Below, in pieces: positions 25,613-36,255 of a stretch of 64,000 nucleotides of DNA; within the stretch, counting starts at the first letter, position 1, and each line of letters starts with the position of its first letter. This stretch comes from Acidobacteriota bacterium. Lineage in GTDB: Bacteria > Acidobacteriota > Blastocatellia > Pyrinomonadales > Pyrinomonadaceae. Below the pieces are notes generated by a model, which ran no database searches, had not been told where the DNA came from, and saw nothing but the letters and a program-made list of their open reading frames with translations. The position numbers and the translations under genes are program-made. The stretch lies in NCBI GenBank assembly GCA_020199835.1, contig JAIVJV010000009.1, positions 558,001 to 622,000 on the forward strand, in the 5' to 3' direction.

Positions 25613-26694
25613 CGGAACGGATTTTTAACTTCAGCGCGGGCCCGGCGGTGTTGCCCGTGCCGGTGCTGGAAGAAGCGCAGCGCGAACTGCTCAGTCTTCC
25701 CGGCGTGGGCATGTCCGTGATGGAAATCAGTCATCGTTCGAAAACCTTTGACGAGATCATCAGCCGCGCGGAGTCAGGCGTTCGCGAACTGCTGAATGTT
25801 CCCGCTAACTATCGCATTCTGTTTCTGCAAGGCGGCGCGAGTTTGCAGTTTTCGATGGTACCGATGAATTTCCTGCCGGCAGACGGCAGCGCTGATTACA
25901 TACTCACTGGAAGCTGGGGCAAGAAGGCTGTGAAAGAAGCCAAACGTTGTGGCGCGGTAAACATTGCAGCGACGATGGCCGACGGCGGTTTCACACGCGT
26001 CCCGGGCCCGGATGAATTGAATCTCGATCCGAACGCCGCCTATGCTCACGTCACGAGCAATGAAACGATCGAAGGCGTGCAGTGGAAACACGAGCCGGCA
26101 ACGGGAGACGTTCCACTCGTTGCGGACGCGTCGTCTGACATTCTCTCCCGTGCGATTCCGGTCGAGAAGTACGCACTCATTTATGCCGGCGCACAGAAGA
26201 ACATCGGACCAAGTGGCGTCACGCTCGTGATCATTCGCGACGATCTGCTGCAACGCAGTCCAGACGGCTTGCACACGATGCTGGACTACCGCACGCACGT
26301 CGAAAACAACTCGCTTTACAACACGCCAAACACCTGGGGCATTTACATCATCAACCTTGTGTGCAAGTGGATCAAAGACAAAGGCGGGATTTCCGGGATG
26401 GAACGCGAGAATGAAGAGAAGGCTCGTTTAATTTACGACGCGATCGACGCCACGGATTTTTATCGCGGCCACGCAGATCCGGATTCCCGTTCACCGATGA
26501 ACGTCACATTCCGTTTGCCGTCCGAAGATCTCGAAAAGAAGTTCACGTCGGAAGCCACCGCGCAGAAACTCGATGGATTGAAAGGTCACCGTTCTGTCGG
26601 CGGCATCCGCGCGTCGATCTACAACGCGTTCCCGCGTGAGGGCGTCGAAGCTCTCGTGTCGTTCATGAAAGATTTTGAACGACGTAATGGGTGA
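25609..26694 (+). CDS. serC: phosphoserine aminotransferase
   Basis: Transfers the amino group from glutamate to 3-phosphohydroxypyruvate, giving phosphoserine; PLP enzyme of fold type I. The 361-residue protein opens FNFSAGPAVLPVPVLE and carries GGASLQFSMVPMNF, ADASSDILSR, and the PLP lysine in YAGAQKNIGPSG. Length and motifs match SerC. It overlaps the SDR and the RluA gene. Confidence 0.97.
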   Translation: MTERIFNFSAGPAVLPVPVLEEAQRELLSLPGVGMSVMEISHRSKTFDEIISRAESGVRELLNVPANYRILFLQGGASLQFSMVPMNFLPADGSADYILTGSWGKKAVKEAKRCGAVNIAATMADGGFTRVPGPDELNLDPNAAYAHVTSNETIEGVQWKHEPATGDVPLVADASSDILSRAIPVEKYALIYAGAQKNIGPSGVTLVIIRDDLLQRSPDGLHTMLDYRTHVENNSLYNTPNTWGIYIINLVCKWIKDKGGISGMERENEEKARLIYDAIDATDFYRGHADPDSRSPMNVTFRLPSEDLEKKFTSEATAQKLDGLKGHRSVGGIRASIYNAFPREGVEALVSFMKDFERRNG

Positions 26695-27650
26695 TGGATC
26701 AACCTGAAATCCGTGTTTTCCAGATCGCGGCGCAAGAGGCGGGCTTACGACTTGACGCTTACCTTGCCTCGCAAGTCGAAGGCTGGAGTCGCGCGCGGCT
26801 GCAACGCCTGATCGAATCCGAAGACGTTCTGGTCAACGGCAAGCCTGCGAAACCTTCATACAAACTGCGCGCGGACGACGAGATCGAAATCGAACTCATT
26901 GCGCCGTCGACGTCCAGTTTCGCTCCCGAACCAATTCCGATCGAGATCGTTTACGAAGACGACACGCTCGTCGTCGTGAACAAACCCGCGGGACTCGTGG
27001 TCCATCCTGCGGCCGGCATCCATTCGGGCACGCTTGCTAATGCCCTCGCTTATCACTTCCAACAACTTCCCGACAGTGGCGCAGGCGTGCGGCCGGGAAT
27101 TGTGCATCGTCTGGATCGCGACACTTCAGGACTGCTCGTAGTCGCCAAAACGGAAGCTGCCCTCGAACATCTTTCCGATCAGTTTCGCGATCGTACGGTG
27201 TTTAAGTCGTACGTGGCGCTGGTCCACGGACGAGTCGCGACTGACACGGGCCGCATCGATCAACCACTCGCGCGCGACGCTTCGAATCGCACACGCATGG
27301 CGGTGGTGCGCGGCGGTCGCAGCGCGCTTTCGCTTTATCGCGTGCGGCAACGTTTCAACCGTTTCACGCTCCTCGACGTCGAGCTCAAAACCGGACGCAC
27401 GCACCAGATTCGCGTTCATCTCGCGTGGCTCAAACATCCCGTTGTCGGCGATGAAACGTACGGCGGCGGCCGCGACAACACGATTCAGGACGCGAAGCTG
27501 CGCGCTCACGTTCGCAATCTCGGCCGCCATTTTCTGCACGCTGAAAAGCTCGCGTTCATTCACCCGCAAACTAACGCGCGCGTCGAGTTCGGCAGTCCGC
27601 TGCCACCGGAACTCACTCAATTGCTCACGGAAATCGAAAGTATGGAATAG
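26694..27650 (+). CDS. RluA-family 23S rRNA pseudouridine synthase (RluD-like)
   Basis: A 318-residue pseudouridine synthase from ATG 26694, which overlaps the serC stop by one base (TGATG); a GTG at 26691 is also possible. An S4 RNA-binding domain (LRLDAYLASQVEGWSRARLQRLI, about 15-75) precedes the catalytic domain with HRLDRDTSGLLVVAK (catalytic Asp) and VELKTGRTHQIRVHLAW. RluD-type enzymes modify helix 69 of 23S rRNA; which uridine this one targets cannot be told. Confidence 0.92.
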   Translation: MDQPEIRVFQIAAQEAGLRLDAYLASQVEGWSRARLQRLIESEDVLVNGKPAKPSYKLRADDEIEIELIAPSTSSFAPEPIPIEIVYEDDTLVVVNKPAGLVVHPAAGIHSGTLANALAYHFQQLPDSGAGVRPGIVHRLDRDTSGLLVVAKTEAALEHLSDQFRDRTVFKSYVALVHGRVATDTGRIDQPLARDASNRTRMAVVRGGRSALSLYRVRQRFNRFTLLDVELKTGRTHQIRVHLAWLKHPVVGDETYGGGRDNTIQDAKLRAHVRNLGRHFLHAEKLAFIHPQTNARVEFGSPLPPELTQLLTEIESME

Positions 27651-27685
27651 GCTCAAACCGCTTCACGAGTTGTTTGAACCGCTCG

Positions 27686-27940
27686 TCATCTCGTGAAGTA
27701 CAGAATCGCGTAAATGATCACCCCTAAGAGCAGGAGGCCGAGCGTTGGATAAATCAGCCACAGTGCGTGTCTTTGACCTGAGTACGTGGCACGGGTCGAG
27801 ACCTGCTCCGGCGCATCGGTAACGGTTTCCCTCTGCGATGGCGTTTGCTTAGGCACAGTTCCGGTCACGCTCGTCTTCGCAGATCGTTCCACTACCCTTG
27901 CCCAGTCGGCGCAAGATGCGATAATGGCGATGAAGGGCAA
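27686..27940 (-). CDS. small C-tail-anchored membrane protein (hypothetical)
   Basis: An 84-residue frame on the minus strand between the RluA gene and the first VWFA gene. It has a polar Thr/Gln-rich middle and a convincing C-terminal membrane helix (LWLIYPTLGLLLLGVIIYAIL) followed by YFTR. No family is recognised and no strong Shine-Dalgarno is visible. The intergenic space (27651-28018) holds no better candidate. Confidence 0.4.
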   Translation of the reverse strand: MPFIAIIASCADWARVVERSAKTSVTGTVPKQTPSQRETVTDAPEQVSTRATYSGQRHALWLIYPTLGLLLLGVIIYAILYFTR

Positions 27941-28018
27941 CAGCTACAGGGCTGAGAGCATCGAAACCCGCGTCGTCCAGCAGACTCCGGACAGCGCCTG
28001 AACTATAATCCGATCGCA

Positions 28019-29026
28019 ATGTCGACAGGTCTAACACGCTTTTTATTCAAATCTTTGGCGGCAGCTTGCATTATTGTGGCCGCCACGTCGTCCGTCTCTG
28101 CGCAGAACCCGAAACCTTCCGCAACGCCACCGCCCGGCGATGATTCGCAGACCGTCAAGATTCCGATCAGACGCGTGCGTTTGCCCATCACGGTGACGGA
28201 TAAGAAGGGCCAGTTTGTTTCGGGTCTAACCAAAGAAGACTTCATCATTCTCGAAGACAAAGTGCCGCAGGCGATTGAGACGTTCTCGGACGATCTCGCG
28301 CTCACGACTCCGCTCTACGTCGCGGTGCTGATGGACACTTCGCCGTCGACCGCCGGTAAGCTGAAGTTTCAGCAGGAGTCGGCGATGAACTTTATTCAAA
28401 CGGTGGTGAAGCCGCGTAAGGACCGAGTTCTCTTCGGCACCTTTGACGACGAAATCACGTTGTTACAGGATTTCACGGACAAACTGGACCTGCTCGACAA
28501 GGCTGTCTACAGCGTCAAAAAGATGGGCAAGCAGACCGCGCTTTACGATGCAGTGTGGCAGTTCTGCGACGAAAAGATGCGTTCAGTTCCGGGCCGGCGC
28601 GTCTTATTGGTGGTCACCGACGGCGAAGACACCTACAGCCGCGCCAATATTCGCGACGCAATTGATATCGCGCAGCGAACCGAAACAACCATTTTCGCTA
28701 TCTCAACCAAGGCGGGATTTCTCGCCACCGTGCCCGGGGTTGAAGCAGGCCAGGTGTCCGACAAGAAAGATCGTGATCTGCAAACGCTCGCGGAAGAAAC
28801 GGGTGGCTTCGCGTTCTTCACCGGCGACATGCTTTCGCTCGAGCGTTCGTTTTCGAAGATCTCGAAAGAGCTGCGCGCGCAGTATCTCGTTACTTACAAC
28901 CCGACGAACAAGAGTTACGATGGCACGTTCAGAAAGATCGACGTGAAACTGAGCAACGGCCATAACGATTTGAAAGTCAGAACGAAGCGCGGCTACAAGG
29001 CGATCGCCGATAGCGTGATGCCGTAG
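28019..29026 (+). CDS. secreted VWFA-related protein (Acidobacterial type), first copy
   Basis: A 335-residue secreted protein: signal peptide (FKSLAAACIIVAATSSVSAQ), a Pro-rich spacer, an N-terminal region with VTDKKGQFVSGLTKEDFIILED, then a von Willebrand factor A domain with MIDAS DTSPS (DxSxS) and VTDGEDTYSR. The conserved tail QYLVTYNPTNKSYDGTFRKI marks the VWFA-related family expanded in Acidobacteriota. Its role is not established; adhesion or protein-protein contact in the envelope is likely. The second copy follows 22 bases later. Confidence 0.9.
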   Translation: MSTGLTRFLFKSLAAACIIVAATSSVSAQNPKPSATPPPGDDSQTVKIPIRRVRLPITVTDKKGQFVSGLTKEDFIILEDKVPQAIETFSDDLALTTPLYVAVLMDTSPSTAGKLKFQQESAMNFIQTVVKPRKDRVLFGTFDDEITLLQDFTDKLDLLDKAVYSVKKMGKQTALYDAVWQFCDEKMRSVPGRRVLLVVTDGEDTYSRANIRDAIDIAQRTETTIFAISTKAGFLATVPGVEAGQVSDKKDRDLQTLAEETGGFAFFTGDMLSLERSFSKISKELRAQYLVTYNPTNKSYDGTFRKIDVKLSNGHNDLKVRTKRGYKAIADSVMP

Positions 29027-29048
29027 AAGTGAGAAGAAGTTGAGCAAG

Positions 29049-30176
29049 ATGCATTATCAAAATTTGACTCGACCGTTTCTGCTGTTGCTGGTTATTGCTG
29101 CATTGATGTGCGGCGGTGTGCTTCTGTCCGGCAAGAGTGAAGCGAGTGGGTCGGCGAGCGGACCGATTGCTTCTGCATCTCCGTCACCGACTCCGCGTAA
29201 TCGCGAAGAAGTGCCTCAGGACTCGGACGAAGTCGTCAAGTTTGATACCAACCTCACGAACATCTTCTTCACTGCTGCGGATAAGAACAAGCGTTTTGTC
29301 GGCAATCTCAAAGCCGAAGATATTCGCGTGCTGGAAGATGGCCAGCCGCAGGAGATCTTCACGTTTCAAACAAACATCGATCTGCCGCTGTCACTCGCGA
29401 TCCTGATTGACACGAGTGCGTCTGAAGAGCGCACGCTTCCGGATTTAAAGATCGCAGGTCGTGCGTTTTTGGAAAACATATTGCGGAACAAAGACGAGGC
29501 CGCAATCCTTTCGTTCACCGGTGAAACAACGCTTGAACAAGGCTTCACCGGCAACGTCGAACGACTGCGGCGCGCGATCGATCGCGTCGAGTTTGTTCCA
29601 CCTTCGGGTTACATCGGCGGCGGTGTTGTTGTGAACGGCACTCCACCGATCTCGGGCACCAATCAGATCCTCGCAGGTTCAACTGCGATTTGGGACGCGG
29701 TGTGGGCCACTGCTGAAGAGTTGATTAGCGCTTCCGCCGAGCACACGCGGCGGGCAATCATCCTGCTCACCGACGGCGACGACACGAGCAGCCGCATGAA
29801 GATGCATGACGCGATCGAACGCGCCCAAAAGGCCGATGCATTGATCTACGCCATCGGCATCGGCGACCGCTACACGTTCAATGTCGACGAAGGCGCGTTG
29901 CGCAAGATCGCCGAACAGACCGGCGGGCGCGCGTATTTTCCCAAGCACGAGCGCGACCTGAACGATGCTTTCGCGCAGATCCAGCGCGACTTGCGGGAGC
30001 AGTATCTCGTCGCCTATTCGCCAAGCAATAAGGCCCGCGACGGTTCATTCCGAAAGATCGAGATCCACCTCGTCAACCCGGCGCTGCGCCAGCAAAACCT
30101 CAAGCTGAACTACCGGACCGGTTACTTCGCCAAAACCGCGACCGGAGAAACGCCCGTTCGCAAGCGCGGTCAATAA
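29049..30176 (+). CDS. secreted VWFA-related protein (Acidobacterial type), second copy
   Basis: A 375-residue paralogue of the preceding gene, starting at ATG 29049 (TTG 29040 also possible). It has a signal peptide (LLLVIAALMCGGVLL), a Ser/Pro spacer, FVGNLKAEDIRVLEDGQPQE, a VWA domain with MIDAS DTSAS and LLTDGDDTSS, and tail QYLVAYSPSNKARDGSFRKI. It differs by a longer linker and an insertion (SGYIGGGVVVNGTPPISG) before the central helix. Same-strand close packing suggests both are made together. Confidence 0.9.
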   Translation: MHYQNLTRPFLLLLVIAALMCGGVLLSGKSEASGSASGPIASASPSPTPRNREEVPQDSDEVVKFDTNLTNIFFTAADKNKRFVGNLKAEDIRVLEDGQPQEIFTFQTNIDLPLSLAILIDTSASEERTLPDLKIAGRAFLENILRNKDEAAILSFTGETTLEQGFTGNVERLRRAIDRVEFVPPSGYIGGGVVVNGTPPISGTNQILAGSTAIWDAVWATAEELISASAEHTRRAIILLTDGDDTSSRMKMHDAIERAQKADALIYAIGIGDRYTFNVDEGALRKIAEQTGGRAYFPKHERDLNDAFAQIQRDLREQYLVAYSPSNKARDGSFRKIEIHLVNPALRQQNLKLNYRTGYFAKTATGETPVRKRGQ

Positions 30177-30224
30177 CCGTAAAAATTGGACTTCAAACCA
30201 CCCGTAAACCTTAGAAAAATAAGG

Positions 30225-30253
30225 GTGACAAACCTTCGTTAAACTTGTTATAC
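30225..30253 (+). promoter_or_regulatory. near-consensus sigma-70 promoter of the hybrid kinase
   Basis: GTGACA (30225-30230) and TATACT (30248-30253) are exactly 17 bases apart, five of six matches each. The start codon at 30356 is about 100 bases downstream, leaving a long leader. Confidence 0.7.
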
Positions 30254-30355
30254 TCCTGCCCGCCAGTGGGTTTGCCTGGTCGCTAACGTACTTCCGCACT
30301 CCAACTGTTTCCTCCCGAGGTTTTCGTCTCAAATCGTCCGCTAACCGACTAGTTA

Positions 30356-33300
30356 ATGAGCATCAGCACCTCAGACCGGGGCCGAGTACTGATCGTCGAT
30401 GACGACCGGAAAATACTCGATCTCCTGGTCGAGCTTCTCGAACAGGACGGCTATGAAATTGCCGCCGCAGCCGATGGCTCGGAAGCTCTAAAGATGGTCC
30501 AATCGTTTGTTCCGGACGTGGTTGTGAGCGACGTAGTCATGCCGGTGATCGATGGCCTGGAACTCTGCCGCCGGTTGAAAGAAAACCCCCGCACCTCGTA
30601 CGTTCCCGTGCTCCTTATCAGCGGTATCCGGAAGTCGAATGACGCCGGAATCGAAGGACTCTACGCGGGCGCCGACGATTATCTTGATCTGCCTTTCCGC
30701 AACGAAGAACTCCTCGTGAAGGTCGCGCGGCTGGTTGAACGCCATCGCATCGAACGTCACTATCGCGAGATCGTCGAGCAAGCTGTAGACATGATCTACA
30801 CGCGCGACATGGACGGCTACATCACCAGCATGAACCCCGCCGGCGCGCGCTTCTTCGGCCGTTCGCCGCTAGAGATGCGTGGCCGTCATTTGAGTGAACT
30901 CGTTGATCCGGAATGCGCCGCGCGTGACATCGAGCAGATGACGAATCACGACGGCTCTGTGCCGTTGCGTTCCACCTACAGTTTGCGCGACGCGAAAGGC
31001 GAGTTGCGTTGCCTCGAAGGAATGATCACGGTCGAGCGCGATCGACGCGGACAAGCGATCGGAGTTCGCGGCGTGGTTCGCGATATCACCGATCAGCAAA
31101 ATGCTGATGCAGCGATACGCGAGAGTGAAGAGCGTTATCGCGAGCTGTTTGAAAACGCCAACGACATCATCTACACACACGATCTGCAAGGTAACTTCAC
31201 GTCGCTCAATCGTACGGGCGAACGCATCACGGGCTACTCGCGCGAAGAGACAATGAAGATGAACGTTGCGGATGTGATCGCGCCCGAGTATCTCAATCTG
31301 GCGCGAGAAATGATCGCGCACAAAGCCGCCGCAAACGTTTCGACTGTTTACGAGATCGACATCATCTCGAAAAAGGGGCGTCGCGTGCGGCTGGAAGTCA
31401 GCACACGTCTGATTTTTCGCGACGGAAAACCTGCCGGCGTCCAGGGCATCGCGCGTGACCTGACGGAGCGCAAACATTCGGAAGAAGCTCTGCGGGAAAC
31501 GCAGGCGTTCTTCAACAGTTTCATGGATAACAGTCCGGCGGTCGCTTTCATGAAGGACCACACGGGACGTTACGTTTACGTCAATAAACCTTTCGAACGC
31601 CTGTTTGGTCAGAAACTGAGTTTTCTGAAAGGCCGCACGAGTTTCGACTGGCTGCCGCCCGTGATTGCGGTACAAACTCACGAGCACGATCTGAAAGTGC
31701 TCAACGATGGGCTTCCCGAAGAGATCATCGAAACAGTTCCCACCGAAGATGGAACACCGCATCACTGGCTCGTCTTCAAGTTTCCGACGATTGACTCGGC
31801 CGGCAACAAGTACGTCGCCGGGGTAGGTGTTGACATCAGCGAGCGGCGGCGCGCTGAAGAAGCGTTGGCCCAACAGGCACAACGTGAAGCGATGACTCAC
31901 CGCATCTCGCAGGCGATTCGCTGTTCGCTCGACAGTCACGAAATCTACAAGACGGCCGTTCGCGAACTTGGCGCGTATCTCGACGTCGATCGTTGCTCGT
32001 TGTTTATGAGAGACGCCCGCTCGAACTCTGCGCTGAATGTGGCTGAGTATCACCGCGAAGGCGTGAAGCCCGCTGCGTCAGACTTCGCCTTGGCCCACCT
32101 GCAAACGCTCATCAAGGCGCTCGATGAAACCGGCGTGTTGCCCTTCGCGGATGCGGCTAACGATCAGCGGATCGCCGATCTCTATCAAAACATCCTTTCG
32201 AAAGCCGACGTGAAGTCGATCATGTACGTGGCCATCAGAGTCGGTGACGATGTGCCGGCGGCGTTTGCGCTTTCGACCACGAAGCACCTGCGCGAATGGA
32301 CCGAGGCAGACATCGCGCTCGCCAAGGCCGTAGCGGACCAAACGGGAATCGCGATTCGCCAGGCGGAGCTTTACCAGAAGGCTGAAAGCACGTCGGTACG
32401 TGAAGCTCTCGTCAATCGTTTGACGACCGCCATTCGCGCGTCGTTGCGGATGCCTGAAGTTCTCAGCACGGCCACTCGCGAGCTCGGCCGCGCGCTGTCG
32501 GCGTCGCGGGTTCACCTGTTTCTCGCGACCAGCGAGGAAATGGAAACGCCTCTTGAACACGAATATCTCGCGCCGGACGTGAAGAGCATTCGGCCGATGC
32601 CGCTGGGCGTGGACGATCCGATTGGTTGGAAGTTATCGATATCGAGCGAGCCATTGATCATCGAAGACTCGGTAAATTACGAAGATGAATCGAGTGAGTT
32701 GACTAACTTCGTGCGGGCGCATGCGGAGAGACTCGGCGTTCGTTCACAGATTAATTATCCGCTGATCGTCAAAGGGCAGTTCCGCGGAGTATTGAGTATT
32801 CACCAAACCGAACGCATGCGACGCTGGATGGAAGACGAGTTGTCCCTCGTCGAAGCGCTCGCGGAGCGTTTGTCGATCGGTATCGCGCAGGCTGAGCTGT
32901 TCGAGATGGTCGCGCGCGGAAAGACCGAGTGGGAAACGACGTTCGACGCGATGTCGGACGGTATTTTCATTTTCGATCGTGCGGGCGAACTCAAACGCGT
33001 GAACCGCGCGGGCGCGGCGCTGGAGGCGGTCCATCCGCGACTGCTGCTCGGACGAAAGTGTTGCGACATTTTGCGAACGAGTAAAGAAGACGAGACGTGT
33101 GTCGTCGAAAACGCGCTGGAGACTTGCCGTAGCGTCACGGTCGAGATCACGCCCGACCGTTTGAATCGTCCGTTGCTCGTATCCGTCGAGCCGGTACTCG
33201 ATGAAACGAATAAAGCGATTGCTGTCGTGTGCACCGCACGCGATCTTTCGGAGTTGCGCAAGGTGCAGGCAGTTGCACGCGAACATCAGTCGTTGTTGAC

Positions 33301-34759
33301 CAACATTCTCGAGAGCGCGCGCGAGTCGATTTACGCAGTCGATCCCGACGGCAATTTCAAGTGGTGCAACACGGCCACGTTGAAGGGCTTGGGTTTTCAA
33401 CGCCACGCCTTCATCGGCCGGCCACTGCTCGATATGGTCTATGAAGCGGATCGTGAGCTCGTGCGCGAGAAGCTCGCCGCAGCTTTAACCGGCGCGCCGC
33501 AGACTTACGAGATGCGTTACTTCTCTTACGATGGCCGTCTGCGCCACGCGCGCGTCGATAACTCACCGCTGGTGGTTGAAGGAAACACGACCGGCGTGCT
33601 CGGGATCGCACGTGATATCACGGAGCAAAAAGAAGAACGCGAACGAGCTGCGCGTGCCGACAAATTGCGAGCGTTGGGCCAACTCGCATCGGGCGTTGCG
33701 CACGATTTCAACAACTCGCTCGCGGCGATTCTCGGCCGCGCGCAACTGTTGCGCCGCCAGGTTAACGATCCCGCGCTCGTGCGTAATCTCGACATTATTC
33801 AAACAGCCGCTGAAGACGCGGCCGCGACTGTTCGCCGCATTCAAACATTCGCGCGGAAGTCGCCAGTGAAAGAGTTTGAAATGGTGGACGTTGCGAGTCT
33901 GCTTAACGACGCGATCGAGATTACACGCACGCGTTGGGAAAACGAAGCACGACTGCGCGGTCTCGAATACGAGGTACGACTGGAAGCGGAAGTGGGCCAA
34001 AACACTTACGGCAGTGCGTCTGAATTGCGCGAGGTTTTCGTCAACCTGATCGTCAACGCCGTGGATGCGATGCCACGTGGAGGAAAGCTCGCAATCAACT
34101 CCCGCAGTCGAGAAAACCGTCTGCAGATTCAGTTCGCCGATAACGGTATGGGTATGCCTGACGACGTGCGACAGAAGATTTTCGAGCCGTTCTTTTCAAC
34201 CAAGGGCGCACACGGCACCGGTCTGGGTTTGTCTGTCAGCTACAGCATTATCGAGCGGCACGAAGGCTCGATCAGTGTTGACTCCCAGCCAGGCGGCGGC
34301 ACGACGTTTACGATCGATCTGCCGGCGGCGATACCCGAGCCTTCCGACGCGGATGTTCCAGCGCAGGTAGACGAAACAGCGCGGCTAAGGATTTTGGTAG
34401 TCGATGATGAGGCGCCGGTACGCGAGACGCTCGCGGAGATGCTGATTGCTGTTAATCACGAGGTGGAGCTGGCCGGCAGTGGTCAGGAAGCGGTGCAGAA
34501 GATGCGGCAGGGAACGTTTGATTTTGTGTTTACGGATCTCGCGATGCCTGAAATGGACGGATGGGAAACTGCTCGCCTGATTCGCCAGGAGTGGCCCAAC
34601 GTGCGGATTATTCTCGTGACGGGTTATGGACCAACAACCGCGCCGCCCGCTGGTGAAGAAGATCTAGTTAATGCCATCATCGGCAAGCCTTTTGACTTCG
34701 CGCAGGTTGGCTCAACACTCAACTCCCTCGCCCGCCAGCTTCATGATGTAGCGGTGTGA
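30356..34759 (+). CDS. giant hybrid sensor histidine kinase (REC-PAS3-GAF2-PAS2-HK-REC)
   Basis: A 1467-residue soluble hybrid kinase with no membrane segment. Domains: receiver (10-125; Asp59 in VVSDVVMP); PAS (about 135-245, 255-375, 380-500); GAF (about 515-680 and 690-855); PAS (about 860-970 and 980-1100); HisKA with His1116 in [12 protein letters not shown]; HATPase with [17 protein letters not shown] and GTGLGLS; and a C-terminal receiver (1345-1460; Asp1394 in [11 protein letters not shown]). Stacked PAS/GAF domains imply several cytosolic inputs. The two receivers and single His give an internal relay. No cognate regulator is adjacent: the next gene is convergent, 6 bases away. Confidence 0.93.
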   Translation: MSISTSDRGRVLIVDDDRKILDLLVELLEQDGYEIAAAADGSEALKMVQSFVPDVVVSDVVMPVIDGLELCRRLKENPRTSYVPVLLISGIRKSNDAGIEGLYAGADDYLDLPFRNEELLVKVARLVERHRIERHYREIVEQAVDMIYTRDMDGYITSMNPAGARFFGRSPLEMRGRHLSELVDPECAARDIEQMTNHDGSVPLRSTYSLRDAKGELRCLEGMITVERDRRGQAIGVRGVVRDITDQQNADAAIRESEERYRELFENANDIIYTHDLQGNFTSLNRTGERITGYSREETMKMNVADVIAPEYLNLAREMIAHKAAANVSTVYEIDIISKKGRRVRLEVSTRLIFRDGKPAGVQGIARDLTERKHSEEALRETQAFFNSFMDNSPAVAFMKDHTGRYVYVNKPFERLFGQKLSFLKGRTSFDWLPPVIAVQTHEHDLKVLNDGLPEEIIETVPTEDGTPHHWLVFKFPTIDSAGNKYVAGVGVDISERRRAEEALAQQAQREAMTHRISQAIRCSLDSHEIYKTAVRELGAYLDVDRCSLFMRDARSNSALNVAEYHREGVKPAASDFALAHLQTLIKALDETGVLPFADAANDQRIADLYQNILSKADVKSIMYVAIRVGDDVPAAFALSTTKHLREWTEADIALAKAVADQTGIAIRQAELYQKAESTSVREALVNRLTTAIRASLRMPEVLSTATRELGRALSASRVHLFLATSEEMETPLEHEYLAPDVKSIRPMPLGVDDPIGWKLSISSEPLIIEDSVNYEDESSELTNFVRAHAERLGVRSQINYPLIVKGQFRGVLSIHQTERMRRWMEDELSLVEALAERLSIGIAQAELFEMVARGKTEWETTFDAMSDGIFIFDRAGELKRVNRAGAALEAVHPRLLLGRKCCDILRTSKEDETCVVENALETCRSVTVEITPDRLNRPLLVSVEPVLDETNKAIAVVCTARDLSELRKVQAVAREHQSLLTNILESARESIYAVDPDGNFKWCNTATLKGLGFQRHAFIGRPLLDMVYEADRELVREKLAAALTGAPQTYEMRYFSYDGRLRHARVDNSPLVVEGNTTGVLGIARDITEQKEERERAARADKLRALGQLASGVAHDFNNSLAAILGRAQLLRRQVNDPALVRNLDIIQTAAEDAAATVRRIQTFARKSPVKEFEMVDVASLLNDAIEITRTRWENEARLRGLEYEVRLEAEVGQNTYGSASELREVFVNLIVNAVDAMPRGGKLAINSRSRENRLQIQFADNGMGMPDDVRQKIFEPFFSTKGAHGTGLGLSVSYSIIERHEGSISVDSQPGGGTTFTIDLPAAIPEPSDADVPAQVDETARLRILVVDDEAPVRETLAEMLIAVNHEVELAGSGQEAVQKMRQGTFDFVFTDLAMPEMDGWETARLIRQEWPNVRIILVTGYGPTTAPPAGEEDLVNAIIGKPFDFAQVGSTLNSLARQLHDVAV

Positions 34760-34765
34760 AGCAGC

Positions 34766-35899
34766 TTAGTTGAAGTGCATAATCCCCGCACTCGCAGTAA
34801 ATCCGACTCCAAATCCCACCACAATCGCAGGCCCTGACCATTCGCCTTTTTCCGCGAGCATGAACCCGGTCGAGGCGCTGGAAAGATTTCCATAACGCTG
34901 CAGGACCTGGTAAGACCCGTGCACCTTGCTGGAATCAGGGTGCAGGTCAAGTTGAGAACAAACGCCGTCGAGAATCTTCTTGCTGCCCGTGTGGATCAAA
35001 CAATCGTCGACTTCCTGAATGTCTGACACCGGGGAGTCGGGATGTTCGAGCACGTTCTTGACGGTGGTAACCGCATAGTGCGCGCCGCGCGCCGGCACGT
35101 TCGGCCGCATGAAATACTGTGGCCGGCCGTTGAGAAACGGATGCGAACTGTTGCTGACCATGGTCAACAGGTTCATGTCGTTCGGCAGATCGTTCGTCAG
35201 ATGGGCGATTGGTCCAAACGCCGGCTTTCCTTCTTCAGTTCCCACGAGTAAAGCCACCGCGCCGTCGCCGAACAACATCGATTGGATTACAAAGGTGGTG
35301 TCCAATCGCTGTTGTTCGAACTGTTCGGAAGTGAGCTTCTGGTCCTTCCGCATTCTGGCAAGCTCGCGATACCCGGAGTACTCATCTCGTAGCAGCGGCG
35401 CGACGTAAGGCGTGTGAGACTCGGCCATCACCACGATTGCGAGCTTTCCGGGGTTCGCCGCGAGATACCATTGAGCGACCTCGATCGATTTAAGCAACAC
35501 CGAACAACCTTGCGCCTGCATGCTGACCGTTCGCAGTGAGCGAGAGAGTAGCCCGTGCGTCTTGCCCATGATTTCGGAGGCAAGACACGGCAGCATTTGG
35601 TCCGGCGTGTTCGTGGCTGCGACGAGTAAACCAATGCGATTGGGATCACCGCCCCACTGATGAATGCAGCGTTCGGTTGCCGCGACGCCGAGTTCGGTAG
35701 TGGAGCTGGTAGCTCGCGTTGGTTTACCTGCCAAAAACTCGGGGTAATTATCGAGGACCGAGTACCGTTGATCGACGCCAAGAGCGCCGATCGTGTTGAT
35801 TAGCTCCGGGGAGAGCTTGTGCATCAGGCTGCCCACCAACTCCGATGTCCTGAATACAGTCTTGGGCACCGAAGTCGCTGCTGATAGCAAATTGATCAT
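34766..35899 (-). CDS. thiolase-fold condensing enzyme, type III PKS / KAS III-like
   Basis: A 377-residue ketosynthase. The Cys-His-Asn triad is Cys132 (MQAQGCSVLLK), His303 (CLIHTGSKK) and Asn338 (YGNLSSAS). The His-Asn spacing and the C-terminal VGFGVGFTA, an analogue of chalcone synthase GFGPG, place it nearer type III polyketide synthases than FabH. Such enzymes extend a CoA starter with malonyl units. No acyl-carrier, methyltransferase or oxidase gene flanks it, so product and pathway are open. GGAG precedes ATG 35899. It is convergent with the hybrid kinase. Confidence 0.7.
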   Translation of the reverse strand: MINLLSAATSVPKTVFRTSELVGSLMHKLSPELINTIGALGVDQRYSVLDNYPEFLAGKPTRATSSTTELGVAATERCIHQWGGDPNRIGLLVAATNTPDQMLPCLASEIMGKTHGLLSRSLRTVSMQAQGCSVLLKSIEVAQWYLAANPGKLAIVVMAESHTPYVAPLLRDEYSGYRELARMRKDQKLTSEQFEQQRLDTTFVIQSMLFGDGAVALLVGTEEGKPAFGPIAHLTNDLPNDMNLLTMVSNSSHPFLNGRPQYFMRPNVPARGAHYAVTTVKNVLEHPDSPVSDIQEVDDCLIHTGSKKILDGVCSQLDLHPDSSKVHGSYQVLQRYGNLSSASTGFMLAEKGEWSGPAIVVGFGVGFTASAGIMHFN

Positions 35900-36255
35900 T
35901 GTCGTTCTACTCCAAGAAGAGAGGGGTTTGCCGCACCCGACCGGCTTGTTCCGTTTTGTAATTCGCTTTTTTGGACTACAAGAGTTGTGCCGCGGATCTG
36001 GCGGTAGTCCAATTTAGCGTGCAACTGCTTCTATGTGTGAGACTTACCTGAGGTCAAAGTCGCTTTTGGTGAAGACGCAGTCAGACCAAAGCTGGATACG
36101 AGTTAACCACCGCTTCGTGCAGTATTTAGATTGCGGCACATTTCGGCCCCGTCAGCGTGACAGCCCATTGGTACGCCTGTATACACATGGGAACATTGTA
36201 CTCAACAGGGACAACAGGGATAGAGGCAAAAGCGGCGTCGACGCTTGAGGAGCAC
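35900..36255. other. 356-base intergenic region, no gene found
   Basis: No convincing frame occurs. It includes the leader of the condensing-enzyme gene, a TTTTTTGG run at 35972, an imperfect palindrome around TGTATACACA (36179-36188) and a perfect tandem 9-base repeat CAACAGGGA (36203-36211, 36212-36220) just beyond the end of the propeller gene. Confidence 0.6.

Noticed and set aside
30869..32053. 394-codon minus-strand frame
   Set aside because: Lies within the hybrid kinase gene; Arg/Val-rich and motif-free.
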